Shown: positions 1 to 12,340 of the stretch, in pieces
How the letters are laid out: every line of letters begins with the position of its first letter
Numbering within the stretch: position 1 is the first letter of the stretch
Assembly: GCA_030180135.1 (NCBI GenBank)
Contig: CM058239.1
Span: 79,243,823-79,307,822, forward strand
Direction of reading: 5' to 3'
Source of the DNA: Orychophragmus violaceus
Lineage: Eukaryota > Streptophyta > Magnoliopsida > Brassicales > Brassicaceae
DNA: 64,000 nucleotides
The notes under the pieces: generated by a model
What the model saw: only the letters and a program-made list of their open reading frames with translations
Databases searched by the model: none
What the model was told of the DNA's origin: nothing
Program-made: the position numbers and the translations under genes

Positions 1-1916
1 CCTAAGTACTACAACTACATCATTGTGCACTTGCAGTTAGTATATGGATAAAACTAGACCTATCAACTTCACTGTGTCTTTTGATTTTTCTATGTTGTTC
101 ATAAGAGTGTTCAAGATGTTGTCGAAGAAGTTTTTCTCTATATGCATCACATCAAGATTATGTCGGAGATTAAGGTCCGTCCAATACGGCAAGGAGATTA
201 AGGTCCGTCCAATACGGAAACTCCCAAATATACTTTCTTTGTGCCAATTATGAACCTTCCCATATCCTTTCTTCTTTTTTTCATTACCATTTCCACCGCA
301 ATCAGATGTTTTTGGTGGACTGATTTTCCTTATTCGCTCGTACAAAACTTGTTCATCGGTTAGAGATTCAGGTGGAACCTCATCCAAAGCATGTTTTCCC
401 TTCATGAAGTTTTTTTTGTTCTTCCTTAAAGGGTGGTCATAAGGAAGAAACCTTCTATGACAATCAAACCAACATGTCTTTCTTCCATTTGGTAAGTGAA
501 ATGCCTTCGTATCGTCCATGCAAATTAAACATGACAATCTACCATGTGTCATCCATCCTGATAGCATGCCATATGCTGAAAAATCGCTTATCGTCCACAG
601 AAGCACTGCTTTCAAATTGAAGCTTTGATCTAACGACACATTGTGTGCTTCAACTCCACTAGACCAAAATTCCTTTAACTCTTCAATCGACGGTTGGAGG
701 AAGACATCAAGGTTATCTCTTGGATGATTCGGCCCCTAATTCAGGATTGTAAGAAACAAGTATTTTGTATTCATACACATTCCTAGGGGTAAATTATATG
801 GGGTCATGATCACAGGCCACAACGAATGATTACGAGACATACCAAATGAGTTAAACCCATCTGTACATAATCCGAGATAAACATTACGGGGTTCTTCAGC
901 AAACTCAGGATGTAATTGCTGGAAATGCTTCCACTCACCCGCATCAGATGGATGACACATTTCTCCCTCTTTTGATTGGTGTTCTGCATGCCATCTCATT
1001 GACGCCGCAGTCTTCTCGTTCTGGTACATTCTCTTCAGTCTATCGGCAATGGGAAAATACCACATACGACTATATGGTATTTTGGTTCGACCGTCGCTGG
1101 GCTTATATCTCGGTGCTTCTCAAAATTTACACTTATCCCATTTCTCATCTTTTTTTCCAAAAGATCATACAATTGTTGATACACACATCAATTGTATAAT
1201 ATGGGGCCTATATTTCGCATCAATTTTTCGGTCTTGTAATATGAACTAGGTGCCTGATTTTCATCTGGCAGATACTCAACAAACAATTCAGCCCACCTAT
1301 CTACACACTTTTCCGGCATATTATAATCTGCCTTAATGTTCATGAAATGAGAAGCTAAAGACAATTGTGAGTGGCCTTCATGACAACCTTCATACAACGG
1401 ATTTTTTACAGCTTCTAACATGTTATAAGAAAAATTCTCCCCATGGTTAGGCTCATCTACACTCTGATATCTATCTTCTTGATTATAATAGTTATCACAA
1501 TTACCCAGGTAATTATCACAAAATGCATCATTCAAAATGTCTACATATCTATCTTGTATTACATTACCCACATCTTCTTGAATCCCACTTATATGACTTG
1601 TATTAGCATGACTACTTATGCCTAAATCCATATTAAATTCTTCGTCATGCTTATACCAAACTTAATAATCGGGCATGAATCCTCTGCTATACAGATGATT
1701 CAAAATTTTACGTCCATGCAACAATTTATTGTTTTTGCAAGAAATACAAGGACATCAAAACTTACCACGACTATTATGTGATATTGGCTGGCTACTTGCA
1801 AAGCTCAAAAACTGCTCTACCCCGAACTCAAACTCCTTCGAAATATTACGGGTCTCTTCATCGATTTGATTATACATCCACTCTATGAAATTATGTTGAT
1901 TATAATTTCCACTCAT
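1..1916 (-). pseudogene. CACTA tnp2-type transposase, decayed, partial
   Basis: The product would be the large DNA-binding and catalytic transposase of a CACTA element. The chosen start is the ATG at 1916 (MSGNYNQHNFIEWMYNQ), ahead of a transposase-associated domain with a CPCISCKNN zinc motif around 1750-1725. A TAA stop interrupts it at about 1663, in the PDY-stop-VWYKHDEE context. The frame then resumes at 1631-1188, 1065-736 (tnp2 signature NVYLGLCTDGFNSFG) and 639-37 (LLWTISDFSAYGMLSGW, CWFDCHRRFLPYDHPL, HNLDVMHIEKNFFDN). Several frameshifts separate these blocks, so it cannot make a full protein. The C-terminal DUF4218/DUF4216 part would lie beyond the left edge. Confidence 0.85.
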
Positions 1917-2344
1917 TTTTTTAGAAAAAAAAAGTTTTTTTTCCTGAAAATTTGGAAATATTGGAAACTTTATATCGAATGAGAAAATGTATTGAAAGCT
2001 TAGATTAAATGAGTGTCGTTCATGGATGAGAAAATGTGTTGTATATGTAGGAAAATTTGCCACCATTTTTTCATTATTTGCCACTATCTGTCACGGGTTT
2101 GTGACTCCATTTTAGTTGCTATTTGTTCGTTACACCTACCTGCAAACCTCATGGAAAATGTGTTAATAAAAAGGCAACTACTTTGCGACACTTTAGACTC
2201 TACAAAAATACATGGCACATTAGTGGCAAATCAGTGTTTATTCTGCTACCATAAATGTGGTCGCTAGTTTGCAACTAAAATACCACTATCATTTTCCGTT
2301 TTATAGTTTTAGTTACAAATATGTTGCTTTATTTGCCATTAAAA

Positions 2345-3783
2345 GGGTTGAATTGCACTGAGTATATCTTTTTATATTTTTTGTTGCAATCTTGTATCTT
2401 TCAAAAAGAGTTTGCTAATTGGTATCTTTTTTTGTAGGGTCCACCAGCAAAAAGACAATTTTATCCTCAGACTTTCTTTTTCTCTTATTTTTCTTTTTCT
2501 TTTCCACCGAAAATCAACTCTTTTTTTTTCTTTTTTTTTTCTTTTTTCTTTTCTTTTCCTTTCCATTCTCTTTCTTATTTTTGCATTTATTTTTACCCCT
2601 TGTTTTTTGAACGGTGGATAGAATCTGATATAAGATATTTTTGGCCATTTAGATCAACGGAATGGAGAGAGAATTTAACGATCTACCGGAATTCCAAAAA
2701 AAAAAAAAATTTGGACATAAAAAAATTTGCGAGTGGATAGTTATGAGTAGATATCTACAATATCTATCCACGTGGATACTACCACATACAAATAGTGTCC
2801 ATCATAAGTGTTTAGCATGTGATATAAGTCATTGTAGTGTCCACGAATAATCGAACCAAAATATTTTGTGTCTACGGATCACAATAATGTGATCTCTTGA
2901 CCATCCTATTGTCCATCATAAGCGTTTAGCACATATTGTGGACATCTTGCCCATCAACATTCATGTTAAACCATCTTGTTAAGCGTCTTGTCCACGAATA
3001 ATCATATGATAAACGTTTACCCATGGTAAACATGGTCTACACCTACTCTATGTCCACAAATTCACAATCATATGAACTCTTAACCAACTTTTGTCCGTTA
3101 GATCTGTACTTTGTGTCCACGGATCATAAGCGTTTACCCATGGTAAGCATCTTGTTAAGCATTTTGTCCATCATATATTAAACCATCTTGTTAAGCATGA
3201 GATGTGATAAGGTTTCAAATTCTTGTTGAGCATCTTGTCCACGAATAATCATATGTTAAACATTTACTCATGGTAAACATATTTTTGGATTCATCATTCA
3301 TGTGATCGTCTAACATCATATGTTAAATCATCTTGTTAAGCATCTTGTCCATCATAAGTATCCACATGGATGGATAAACTATCCATTCGTAATTTTTTTT
3401 TAAGTCCAAAATTTTTTTTTTTTGGATTTCCGATAGATCGATCGATTCTCTCTCCATTCCGATGATCTATAAGTCCGAAAACCTCACCCAATTCATCCTA
3501 TCCACAGTCAAAAAAACGTGGGGTAAAAATTAATGCATAAAGTAAGAAAGAGAGTGTAAGAGAAAAGAAAAGAATTAAAAAAAAAAAAATCGGATGGATA
3601 GAAGATGAATTATGGATAGCTTTGTCTAATTAACTATCTATAACTAAAAGACAAAAAACAAGGTTAAATGGTCATTAACCACCGTTGAAAGACAAAAAAA
3701 AGATACAAAAATGCAATTGGATTTTGAAAAATACAACTTTACTATTACTTTTCAAAAAAGGTACATTGGGTGCAATTAATCCG
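2345..3783. mobile_element. Non-autonomous Mutator-like element with long terminal inverted repeats
   Basis: The 9-bp sequence CCATTAAAA is present on both sides (2336-2344 and 3784-3792), the target duplication size of Mutator-like elements. The ends are imperfect inverted copies (left GGGTTGAATTGC, right end reversed CGGATTAATTGC). The inverted similarity continues inward for about 450 bp on each side: the poly-T/poly-A tracts, the GGAATGGAGAGAGAAT motif near 2659 and its reverse near 3450, and the CCACGTGGATA block near 2768 and its partner near 3365. No coding capacity is seen. The middle (2800-3340) holds many short variants of GTTAAGCATCTTGTCCA. It is nested in the CACTA 5' region. Confidence 0.8.
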
Positions 3784-4140
3784 CCATTAAAATAATTAGT
3801 TTTTAAAGAGTAACAAAAGAGTGGCAAATATACAACCAAAATGCAACAATGAAATTTAGTGGTGATTTAGTCGCAAATATACCACCCAAAAAATTTAGTG
3901 GCTAATTAAGTCGCACAAATGTCACTAATTAATTACAAATATTTGCTACTAGTCGCAGAGTGGCAAAAAGTGACAAATTTGATGTTTTTGTAGTGTATAA
4001 TTCTCATTGATGCTTACCATATATTTTGAATATAATATCTACACTCATTTAATGCCCATGGTGGCCGCATATGAGTGTAGTATTGTATCTTCTTCTGTCT
4101 TCCCAATGACTCATTTCATTGTTGTTTGTCACATCGTTCT

Positions 4141-5135
4141 AAATAAGGATGTTATAATGACCCTTTCGTAAACGGACCTAAACGGACCTCGTGTATAAAT
4201 GAGTCCGTTTATACATGTTTAAGTCACATGTGTTAACTTGGGTAAGCCCATTTATTAATTGGGTTTTGTGATTTTTAAACGGGTATTCGTTTAGACCCGT
4301 TTAGTTTATTTTTAAAACATTTATTTAATAGTTAAAAATAAATCATAAAAACTACTATAAATTATTAAAAAATCCAAAAATTAAAAAAATCTCCAAAAAA
4401 ATATATAAAATAATTTTTAAAAGTAAAGATTTAAATTTTAGTGTTAAAAATAAAATATTTATTCATATTTATATTCCATCTAAAATTAAAGAATTTCAAT
4501 AAAAATATAAATGATAAACATCAAACCATTTGTTTGATTAGAAATTTTTTTATTTTTAAATATATACAAATATCCAAAAATTCAGAAAATATAGAAAATA
4601 TTTTTAAAATTAAAGATTTAAGTTTTAGTATTAAAATAAAATTGTTATTTTAAATTTATATTCGATCTAAAATTTAAATTTTTTTAATAAAAATATAAAT
4701 GATATATATCAACTCATTTGTTTAGTTAAAACTTTTTTATTTCTAAATGTATAAAAGATAGTATTGAAGTAAATATTCATAGCAACCATACTAATAGGAT
4801 ATAAAAATAATTGACAACAATTTTTTTTAAGAGGACAAAATATTAATTATTATGACATATGAATTATATATGAATGATAAAATAATACTCAACTAACAAT
4901 ATTTCATTAATAGGATGTTGAATGTTGATAAATGTACAAATTATAATATAAATGTTTTTTTTGTATTTTCATTTTTATAATAAAAATATATTTATAAACG
5001 AGTCTAAACGGGCTTAAAAGGGTATGTATTAACTTAATAGGTCTAAACGGGCGGGCCTAAACATGTCTAAAATATAAACGGATCTAATCGGGGCCAGGTC
5101 TAAACGGATACAAACCTAAACGAGCCGAGCTTTTT
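4141..5135. other. AT-rich non-coding stretch with TAAACGGG motifs
   Basis: No gene is seen. The edges of this stretch carry many short variants of TAAACGG / CCGTTTA (4170-4310 and 4995-5125), in both orientations, so the ends could fold on each other. The interior is more than 80% AT and contains a two-copy tandem duplication described separately. It may be a decayed transposon, but no clear termini or target duplication were found. Confidence 0.4.
4368..4751. repeat. Two-copy AT-rich tandem duplication, period about 184 bp
   Basis: Copy one (about 4368-4567) and copy two (about 4568-4751) share the same order of landmarks: TAAAGATTTAA(A/G)TTTTAGT, TATATTC(C/G)ATCTAAAATT, AAATATAAATGATA and CATTTGTTTGATTAG-like blocks. 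The copies differ at many positions, so the duplication is old. Confidence 0.65.
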
Positions 5136-5139
5136 TCTT

Positions 5140-5764
5140 ACTAATTCTCAGTGATGCAAGGATTCCCCCCCCCCCCTCACGGTGGAAAGATCACTAGTAT
5201 ATTTAAATAACACCTTTATAAATCATGTGTATTGTCGTTAAGGCCCATGGTTTCGTTTGGGCACTTCATTTTATTTTTTTATTGTGTAACCCTCTTATGT
5301 ACGAGAATGAATATGATGAGAAAAAAAATTTAATCAATGAAAAAAAAAAATCAGGTACCCAGAACCGAATCGAAATTAACCGGTTCATACTCAAAACCGA
5401 TCCGAAAAATTAAAGTATCTATTAGATTTTAAATCTTTAGAATCGAAATACCTGAAACTGAATGATTCCTATCCGTAATCGAACCGAATACCCAAATGCA
5501 CATGTCTAAATTCAACTGTGGTGTGATGAACATAATCATGGTTTACCACTAAATGACATTCCGATTTGAATGCGATTCATTTACTTTTATAATATGATTA
5601 GTTCTTTAAAAATTATGCATAATTCAAATCACACCAAAAACTGTGATAGTAGTTGGATTTGATATATAGATAATTTTTATTTTATAATTTTATCTACATG
5701 TATTACTATTAATATTAAATTTTGGTATTGTTAATTAATATATTATTGCATAAATTTTGTTTTC
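5140..5764. other. Intergenic, no gene seen
   Basis: The stretch contains a run of C at about 5165-5177 and, at 5355-5495, a degenerate series of ACCGAA / CGAAAT / ACCGGTT words typical of low-complexity repeats in Brassicaceae intergenic DNA. The remainder is AT-rich with no supported gene. Confidence 0.4.
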
Positions 5765-6245
5765 CTGCCATAAACGTAAAATTCGGGTTTTCAACAAACC
5801 ATAAAACTCGATTTTCCGCCCAAAAATGTAAAATCTTGTTTCTACCAAAAAGAAGGGGGGGGGGGGTCTTGCGATTTTGGCGGAAAACATGATTTTATAT
5901 TCCGGCGGAGAATGAAAATTTGATTTTTGGCGGGAAAACGTTTTTTTGCATTTTTGATGGAAAACATAATTTTATGTTTTTGGCGAAAAAAACAAAATTT
6001 TGCGTTTTTGACGAAAATATTTTTTTTTGCGGGAAGCATAATTTTATTTTTTTGGCAGGAAAACGAAATTTTGCGTTTTGGTGATAAAAAAAATTTTAGC
6101 TTTTTGGCGGAAAACTGGGGTTGTGGTTTGTGGCGAGAAGACAAAATTTGCGGCTACAATATGAAATTGAGATTTGTGTTTTTTGGTAAAAAATGAAAAA
6201 TTGTACTTTTGGTAGAAAAATGAAATTTTGCGTTTTTTTTGTTAA
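5765..6245. repeat. Degenerate minisatellite built on TTTTGGCGGGAAAACG
   Basis: Roughly ten to twelve loosely repeated units of about 35-40 bp, each built from TTTTGGCGG, GAAAACG / GAAAACAT and AATTTTGCG / AATTTTATG. The copies vary in length and sequence. Open frames on both strands here are by-products of the repeat and not genes. Confidence 0.75.
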
Positions 6246-6441
6246 AAGAAATAATGTTAATAAATAAATTAATAATAACATTAAGGTATTTACATTTGTA
6301 TCTTAATCGCACCTAAGTCACTTTCACATTGAAAAATATAAGGTAATCGCATCGCACCTAAATCATATCTGCATTTATAATTTTAACTAATCGCGTCGCT
6401 TTCAAAACACGTCACTCCTACATACAAATCACAGTCCCACC

Positions 6442-7417
6442 CTATGTTGCATGGAATCTCCACTAGAGCACGTTTCACGTTTCAGAATCGCTTCGGAATC
6501 GGAATCTCCGTTGAAGCGCGAGGAAGCGCCGTGGAAGCGCGATTCCTAAAAATATCGATTTGGAAGCACTTTGGAAGCGTCGATTCCAATTTTGGAAGCG
6601 TCACGAAATCGTTGATTTCTAATTTGGAAGCGTGGCAGGAACTTTCATTAAAAAAAACATAATATTCAAAAATGTAGGGACTTTTGATATTTTTAAAAAT
6701 CTGATAAGACCTAACTACTAATCTAAAGACCTAATTTATACTTGGAAGATTTTGATAGTGTTGATGCAATGCATGATAGGTTCATTTTAGAACCTCTACA
6801 ATGGTGGACAGTTCATGGAGCTTCAGCACCAAAACTTCAAACCTTAGCATTTAAGTTGCTTGGACAATCTTCTTCATCCTCGTGTTGTGAAAGGAATTGG
6901 AGTACATACAATAGCAACAAGAAACAATATTACTCCACATAGAGCATAATATTGGTATTTGTACATACTAATCTTCGTCTTCTATCTATAAAAAGTCTTG
7001 CTTACAAACAAGGTCTTAATCATATGTGTGACCTTGGAGGTAGTCAATTTGATACTTTGGATGAAACCAATTTTGGGAGACTTGAGTTTCCTGATGTTTC
7101 TCTCGACGAACCCGAGTTAAAAGCTGTTTTTTAAGGAGCCGATGGAAATGAGGATGAAGATGATGGTCTAAATGTTTGATTTTGAGCATTATGTTTTTCT
7201 TTTATATTTAGTTAAGTTCCTTGATATCATTTATGTATGGTGTTACTTAAATAATATTTAATATGGTTTGGTGCTATATTATTTATTTATATTTATTATA
7301 TATACACATATATATACGTTTCCAAAACGGTTCCAAACCCTGTTTTTCAAAAAATTCGCTTCCGCGCTTCTGAACGCTTCGCTTCCGCGTACCCGCTTCC
7401 GATTCCATGCAACATAG
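6442..7417 (+). mobile_element. Internally deleted hAT element with target duplication
   Basis: Both ends carry a perfect 17-bp terminal inverted repeat (CTATGTTGCATGGAATC at 6442 and its reverse complement ending at 7417). An 8-bp duplication, GTCCCACC, flanks it at 6434-6441 and 7418-7425. Eight-bp duplications are diagnostic of the hAT superfamily, and the interior codes for the end of a hAT transposase. Subterminal regions are rich in GGAAGCG / CGCTTCC words on both sides. At 976 bp it is far shorter than an autonomous hAT. Confidence 0.92.
6742..7179 (+). pseudogene. hAT transposase C-terminal (dimerisation) fragment
   Basis: The translation shows the hAT C-terminal dimerisation region: EPLQWWTVHGASAPKLQTLA followed by a CCERNWSTY motif, ending near 6920. 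After a frameshift it continues as VFVHTNLRLLS and an acidic tail, with an in-frame TAA at 7132-7134 and a further GNEDEDDGLNV tail ending at 7179. The BED zinc finger and the catalytic core are missing. This is what remains of the transposase in the deleted hAT element around it. Confidence 0.85.
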
Positions 7418-7807
7418 GTCCCACCTAAATTGAAGTGTCTTTCGACTAGGCACTTCATTTTAGCTCCATATCTAATCTAATTATACTATATAAAAAGAGC
7501 TCTTTGAGGCTCTAGAGACCAGCACAAAAAGTTTGCACAGAATCATGCCACGTCAAATTGGTTAAAAAATTATATGAGATAAAGTTTTAGACATGGCCAC
7601 GTTAATGATGCTTACCATGGACTCCTGAAAGTCCAAACGTCTCACCTTCCATCCATAAACACTTTCCTGCTTAATAACATCCTCGAATCACATCTAACCC
7701 ATAAAACTTCAAGTCACATCATTTATCATTTTTCTTTCACCCTTTTGGATTTCTTGATTTCTTAAAGTGGTATGAAATGGATATCACCTTTTTTCTTGCT
7801 TCTGCAG

Positions 7808-8118
7808 ATGATTCGGGTCGACACTTTAGGATCGGCAATGGTGGATTGTTACATTTCGGAAGAAAAGCTTCAATTCTCGGAAACGTTTTCCAATTTTATA
7901 TTTAGGGTTCATGTGGATAACCGAATGTTTGATGAGGGTCTAAAGGTTTTCGATTACATGATCGTCAAGGGATTAAAAATCGACGTGAGATCATGCTTTC
8001 TTCTTCAGGTGGCGGCGAAGAAACGCCGGAAAAGTTATATATGTTCCGACTTCTTCAAGCGAAGGGTTGATTCCGGAGAGAGGATAACTGTTTATTCGTT
8101 GACAATCGTGGTTGAATG
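7808..8118 (+). pseudogene. PPR-protein gene fragment
   Basis: The reading frame gives a pentatricopeptide-repeat-like segment. NRMFDEGLKVFDYMIVKGLK and FFKRRVDSGERITVYSLTIV have the helix-turn-helix repeat pattern of plant organellar RNA-binding PPR proteins. Only about 100 residues are present, against 400 or more in a normal PPR protein, and a stop follows the last repeat immediately (8117). It continues without a break into sequence resembling a different gene, so it is a fragment and probably not an expressed PPR gene. The specific parent gene is not identified. Confidence 0.6.
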
Positions 8119-8280
8119 ACTATCAGAAGAGAGACGGCAAAGATCTTTGTTTCCTATGCTCTTCTTAATCCTTTTAAATCATCTGTATGTACATTTCATT
8201 CGGAGTTTTCTCTTATGGTTTATGCATACAAGGATTACTTTAAAGAGAGAGAGAGAGTCTGTCAATGGAGATTTTGCAGG

Positions 8281-9395
8281 CAAAGAAAAGCAACTTACCG
8301 CCTCCAAGTATACGCACCAGAAGAGCTACCGCCTTCGAAATTGGCTTCTCCAAAGCATGAATCTAAGCACAGTAAACTTGAAAAACCAGAGAAGAGTTCA
8401 AGTCTAACAGGAAGACTCATCACACTGAGCAAGGTGATTCAGTTTGCATAAATCTTGATTAGTCCAGAAATTTGATTAAATATGGATGTTGAATTCAATG
8501 GTTATAGTCTAAGAGTCGTAACTCTATGTGGTCCTATTTTAGAAAGTTTTTGTGATACTAAGAGATGTTTTTTATATGACAGGAAGCTAAAGCTATGAAA
8601 CAGCGAGGGACGGCTGAGAAGATAGCTCTTCAGGCATTGAGAGAAGCTACATTCACCAAAACAGTTGTTCGTCATCTCAAGTATACAACTGAATCTCCTT
8701 TTGTTGTCTTCATTGTATGATCATATGGGGTTTTGTGAGTTTGAAAATGTGCTAAAGTTCTTGTGAATCTTTTCTCGGAGAAATACAGGACATGAGCCAA
8801 TCTGAGCAAATCAGCAAAATTTGAATCCCCTGCTGCGTGCTTTGAGAAGTTCTTGGAGTTTCGAAGGCATATATCTGAAACCATGAACGAAATTGCATCC
8901 ATTGAAGCTGCTGTTTCATCAGCTAATGAGACCAGATCGTAGGATGAATCGTCTTCGAAATTTCATGAAATCCAACACAACTCTATTGATCAAGAGAAAA
9001 CCACATCAAAGAGAAAAACTACGGCCGTCAAACAACAACAACACCATAAGCAATTGAGATCAAATGATGAGAACAAGAAACCGTCAGCTTTTCCCAGGTT
9101 AGGAAACACAGCGAGGTTGGCGAGAGAGATAGAGAAGAAGCTGCACACTGGCATAGAGAAGGCTCTAGAGAAACAGATGCAGAAGTGTAAAAGCATGAGT
9201 GATGCAGATGTTAAGAAAGTTCCACGGTCTTTGATAACTGGGTGGAAGCAGAACAGTGCTGATAACATGAGACGGCCGGTCCATCCAAAACCATCACAAA
9301 TCACTAAAAACCTCACAAGTCACGCGAGGAAACGTTTGTGGCGTGTGTGTGTGGAAGGTCATTCTTGGCAGTGGCCAATGGGTTTGATCTGTTGA
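8281..9395 (+). pseudogene. DUF936-type gene fragment with introns
   Basis: Exon-like blocks read as the C-terminal half of a plant DUF936 protein of unknown function: EELPPSKLASPKHESKHSKL (about 8320-8430, ending at a GT donor at 8431), EAKAMKQRGTAEKIALQALR (after an AG at about 8581), SAKFESPAACFEKFLEFRR (about 8812-8870) and a basic tail (AREIEKKLHTGIEKALEK, about 9120 on). Intron borders are still visible between the first two blocks. Frameshifts and stops separate other blocks. It lies directly after a PPR fragment, inside a probable Helitron. The family assignment rests on remembered sequence pattern and needs a search. Confidence 0.55.
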
Positions 9396-9720
9396 GAAAT
9401 TTTGGATTGTTGGTTTGAAAACAGGGAACACAAACCCCTACATAAGAGATGAGATGAGGTCTCTCAAGCAATATACTCCGTAGAGTTGTGTTAAGTCAAG
9501 TGATAGTTAATGAGAATTTGTTGCTTGTGTTTTGTAACAACAATTTAACATGTTTTTATAAGGACAAGCAAGAGAGGACATAGACAGAGAATAAGCTTCA
9601 GGAGGAGAAGAAAGCATTGGTTATATTAAGTGATAAGAACAAGTTACATGATCGCATATAATCAGTTCTGTTACACTTTAATAATTGGTCTTGCTCGCAT
9701 GAAACGTAGACAATAATGAG

Positions 9721-10144
9721 TTTGCTGGACAAAATATTTGTTTTGAAATTAGGACAACTCACTTCAAAACAAACATTTTGTTCTTGATGTCACCAAATCT
9801 CTTACTTTTGATGTTCCGTTTAATTCGCAATATGTTAGCATGTTATTATCGAAAATATATTAATTATGTTAGTAAGAGAAATTCCAACGCTCAATTAAAA
9901 TTGCGTATTAAACGGAACATCAAAAGTACAGCTCCAATAAAAAACTATATTGACCTTGAACCTTTATTGGAGTTTCAGGCGTCGTACTAATTCATTTACT
10001 ATTTTTCACTAAACTAAAGTTTTTTCCTACAAATACACAACTAAAACTAAGTCTCTTCTACATTATTCCCTTGATATGTATGTATGAATCGTTATAAATT
10101 TCTAAAACTTTAAAGAAACTCATTTCTTAAAGTTGTCCAGCAAA
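9721..10144. repeat. MITE-like segment with nested inverted repeats
   Basis: The outer ends TTTGCTGGACAA (9721-9732) and TTGTCCAGCAAA (10133-10144) are perfect inverted copies. Inside are two strong hairpins: arms 9729-9749 / 9761-9781 (21 bp, two mismatches) and 9803-9831 / 9900-9928 (29 bp, one mismatch, 68-nt loop). A smaller one lies near 10108-10135. No protein is encoded. It could be a MITE inserted in the Helitron. No unambiguous target duplication was found. Confidence 0.55.
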
Positions 10145-10779
10145 GTAACCATATGAAGTTAGGAACATCAAAAGCTGTAAATGGTAATGGTACTGCTTCA
10201 TAAATTTCAGGTAAACATACACACCACGTGTTATTGTAGTATTATTTTTTACACTCTTATTACCAAAGTTATATTCCCAAACATAATAAAGTGAAAGAAA
10301 GCAAATAAAAGAAAGCAAAATGCATTATTCTTATGTAAAATGACATAATAATAAATTAAGGAAATAACAAATATACGAAGTTCCAATATTCATAGTACAT
10401 CCAAATAAATAAAAATACAAGTTGACACCCAACAAATAAGTAATTCAAATGACAAGACGAGGAAGAATACTCACTCTAAAATATTGTATCTAAAATATTA
10501 ATCGTAAATAAAGAACTACAACTAACTACTAAATCTACACTATATCAAAACAGAGTTACCATGTAACATACTGATAAATATTAAACAAACAAATAAATAC
10601 TTACTTACATACTAACTAATTAGCTAAAAATAAGAACTTATATGGTTAAAAGTTTGAAAGTAAAAAAAGTAACACTGATAAAAAAGATATTTAAAACAAT
10701 AGAAAAAAATTTAATATACAAACAAACACAATATAATTAAAACAAATTTGAAAACATAATCGCGCGGAATAACCCCTAA

Positions 10780-11925
<1,146 letters not shown>

Positions 11926-12247
11926 CACTACAAGAAAACATGGCTTTAACCGACGGATTTTCCGACGGAAATATTCCCATCCGAAATTCTGACAAATTTC
12001 CAACGAAGAATCGACGATGAAGAAGTCGTCGGAAATATGTCGGTAAATTCCGACGGTAACTCAATCCGTCGATATATTTCTGACAGATTTTGACGGCGTC
12101 GAAATCTGTCGGTAATCCGTCGGAAACCCGTTGGTCCGATGTTACCGTTAGCATAGCTGTTAATGTTACCGTTGGACCAACAAACAAACCGACGGATTTT
12201 CGACGGTTTTTGTCGATTTTCCGTCGGTTTGTCGTCGGTTAATTTTC

Positions 12248-12255
12248 TATATATA
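12248..12255 (+). promoter_or_regulatory. TATA box of CACTA family 2 transposase gene
   Basis: TATATATA in the context CTATATATACC lies 93 bp before the transposase ATG at 12341. A pyrimidine-rich CTCTCT leader lies between the two, a normal plant core promoter layout. Confidence 0.6.
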
Positions 12256-12340
12256 CCAAACATCTCTCACTTCCCCTCCACACCAATCTCTCTCTTTCTC
12301 TCATAGTCTCTCCCTGTCTAATATTGTTTATTACGGCAAA

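Larger units (their letters stand above)
1..3995 (-). mobile_element. CACTA (En/Spm) transposon, 5' part, minus strand
   Basis: The right end at 3995 reads, on the minus strand, CACTACAAAAACATC, a CACTA-type terminus. Just inside it (3790-3995 and 2040-2340) are many short direct and inverted copies of GTGGCAAAT / ATTTGCCAC, the subterminal repeats expected of this superfamily. A tnp2-type transposase runs on the minus strand from 1916 off the left edge. The other end lies outside the window, so no target duplication can be checked. A Mutator-like element (2345-3783) is inserted between the terminus and the transposase start. The terminus differs from that of the second CACTA family (CACTACAAGAAAACA) at 11926 and 43979. 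Confidence 0.85.
7481..10779 (+). mobile_element. Probable Helitron carrying gene fragments
   Basis: The left end TTATACTATATAAAAAG (7481) resembles Brassicaceae Helitron 5' ends, with TT where TC is usual. The right end is a CG-rich segment (CGCGCGG, 10761) followed by CTAA and T (10776-10780), fitting the CTRR-T Helitron 3' rule; the preceding base at 7480 is A, giving the A/T insertion context. The same 5' motif, TTATACTATATAAAAAC, starts again directly at 10780, as if a second Helitron sits end to end. The body holds pieces of two unrelated genes (PPR and DUF936) with introns kept, as captured fragments usually are. No Rep/helicase is present. The hairpin at the 3' end is degenerate, so the call is moderate. 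Confidence 0.5.

Noticed and set aside
2372..2621. Phe/Lys-rich short frames
   Set aside because: They come from poly-T/poly-A tracts in the arm of the Mutator-like element.
5842..6281. Open frames of 61-100 codons rich in Lys/Phe on both strands
   Set aside because: By-products of the GGCGGGAAAA minisatellite.
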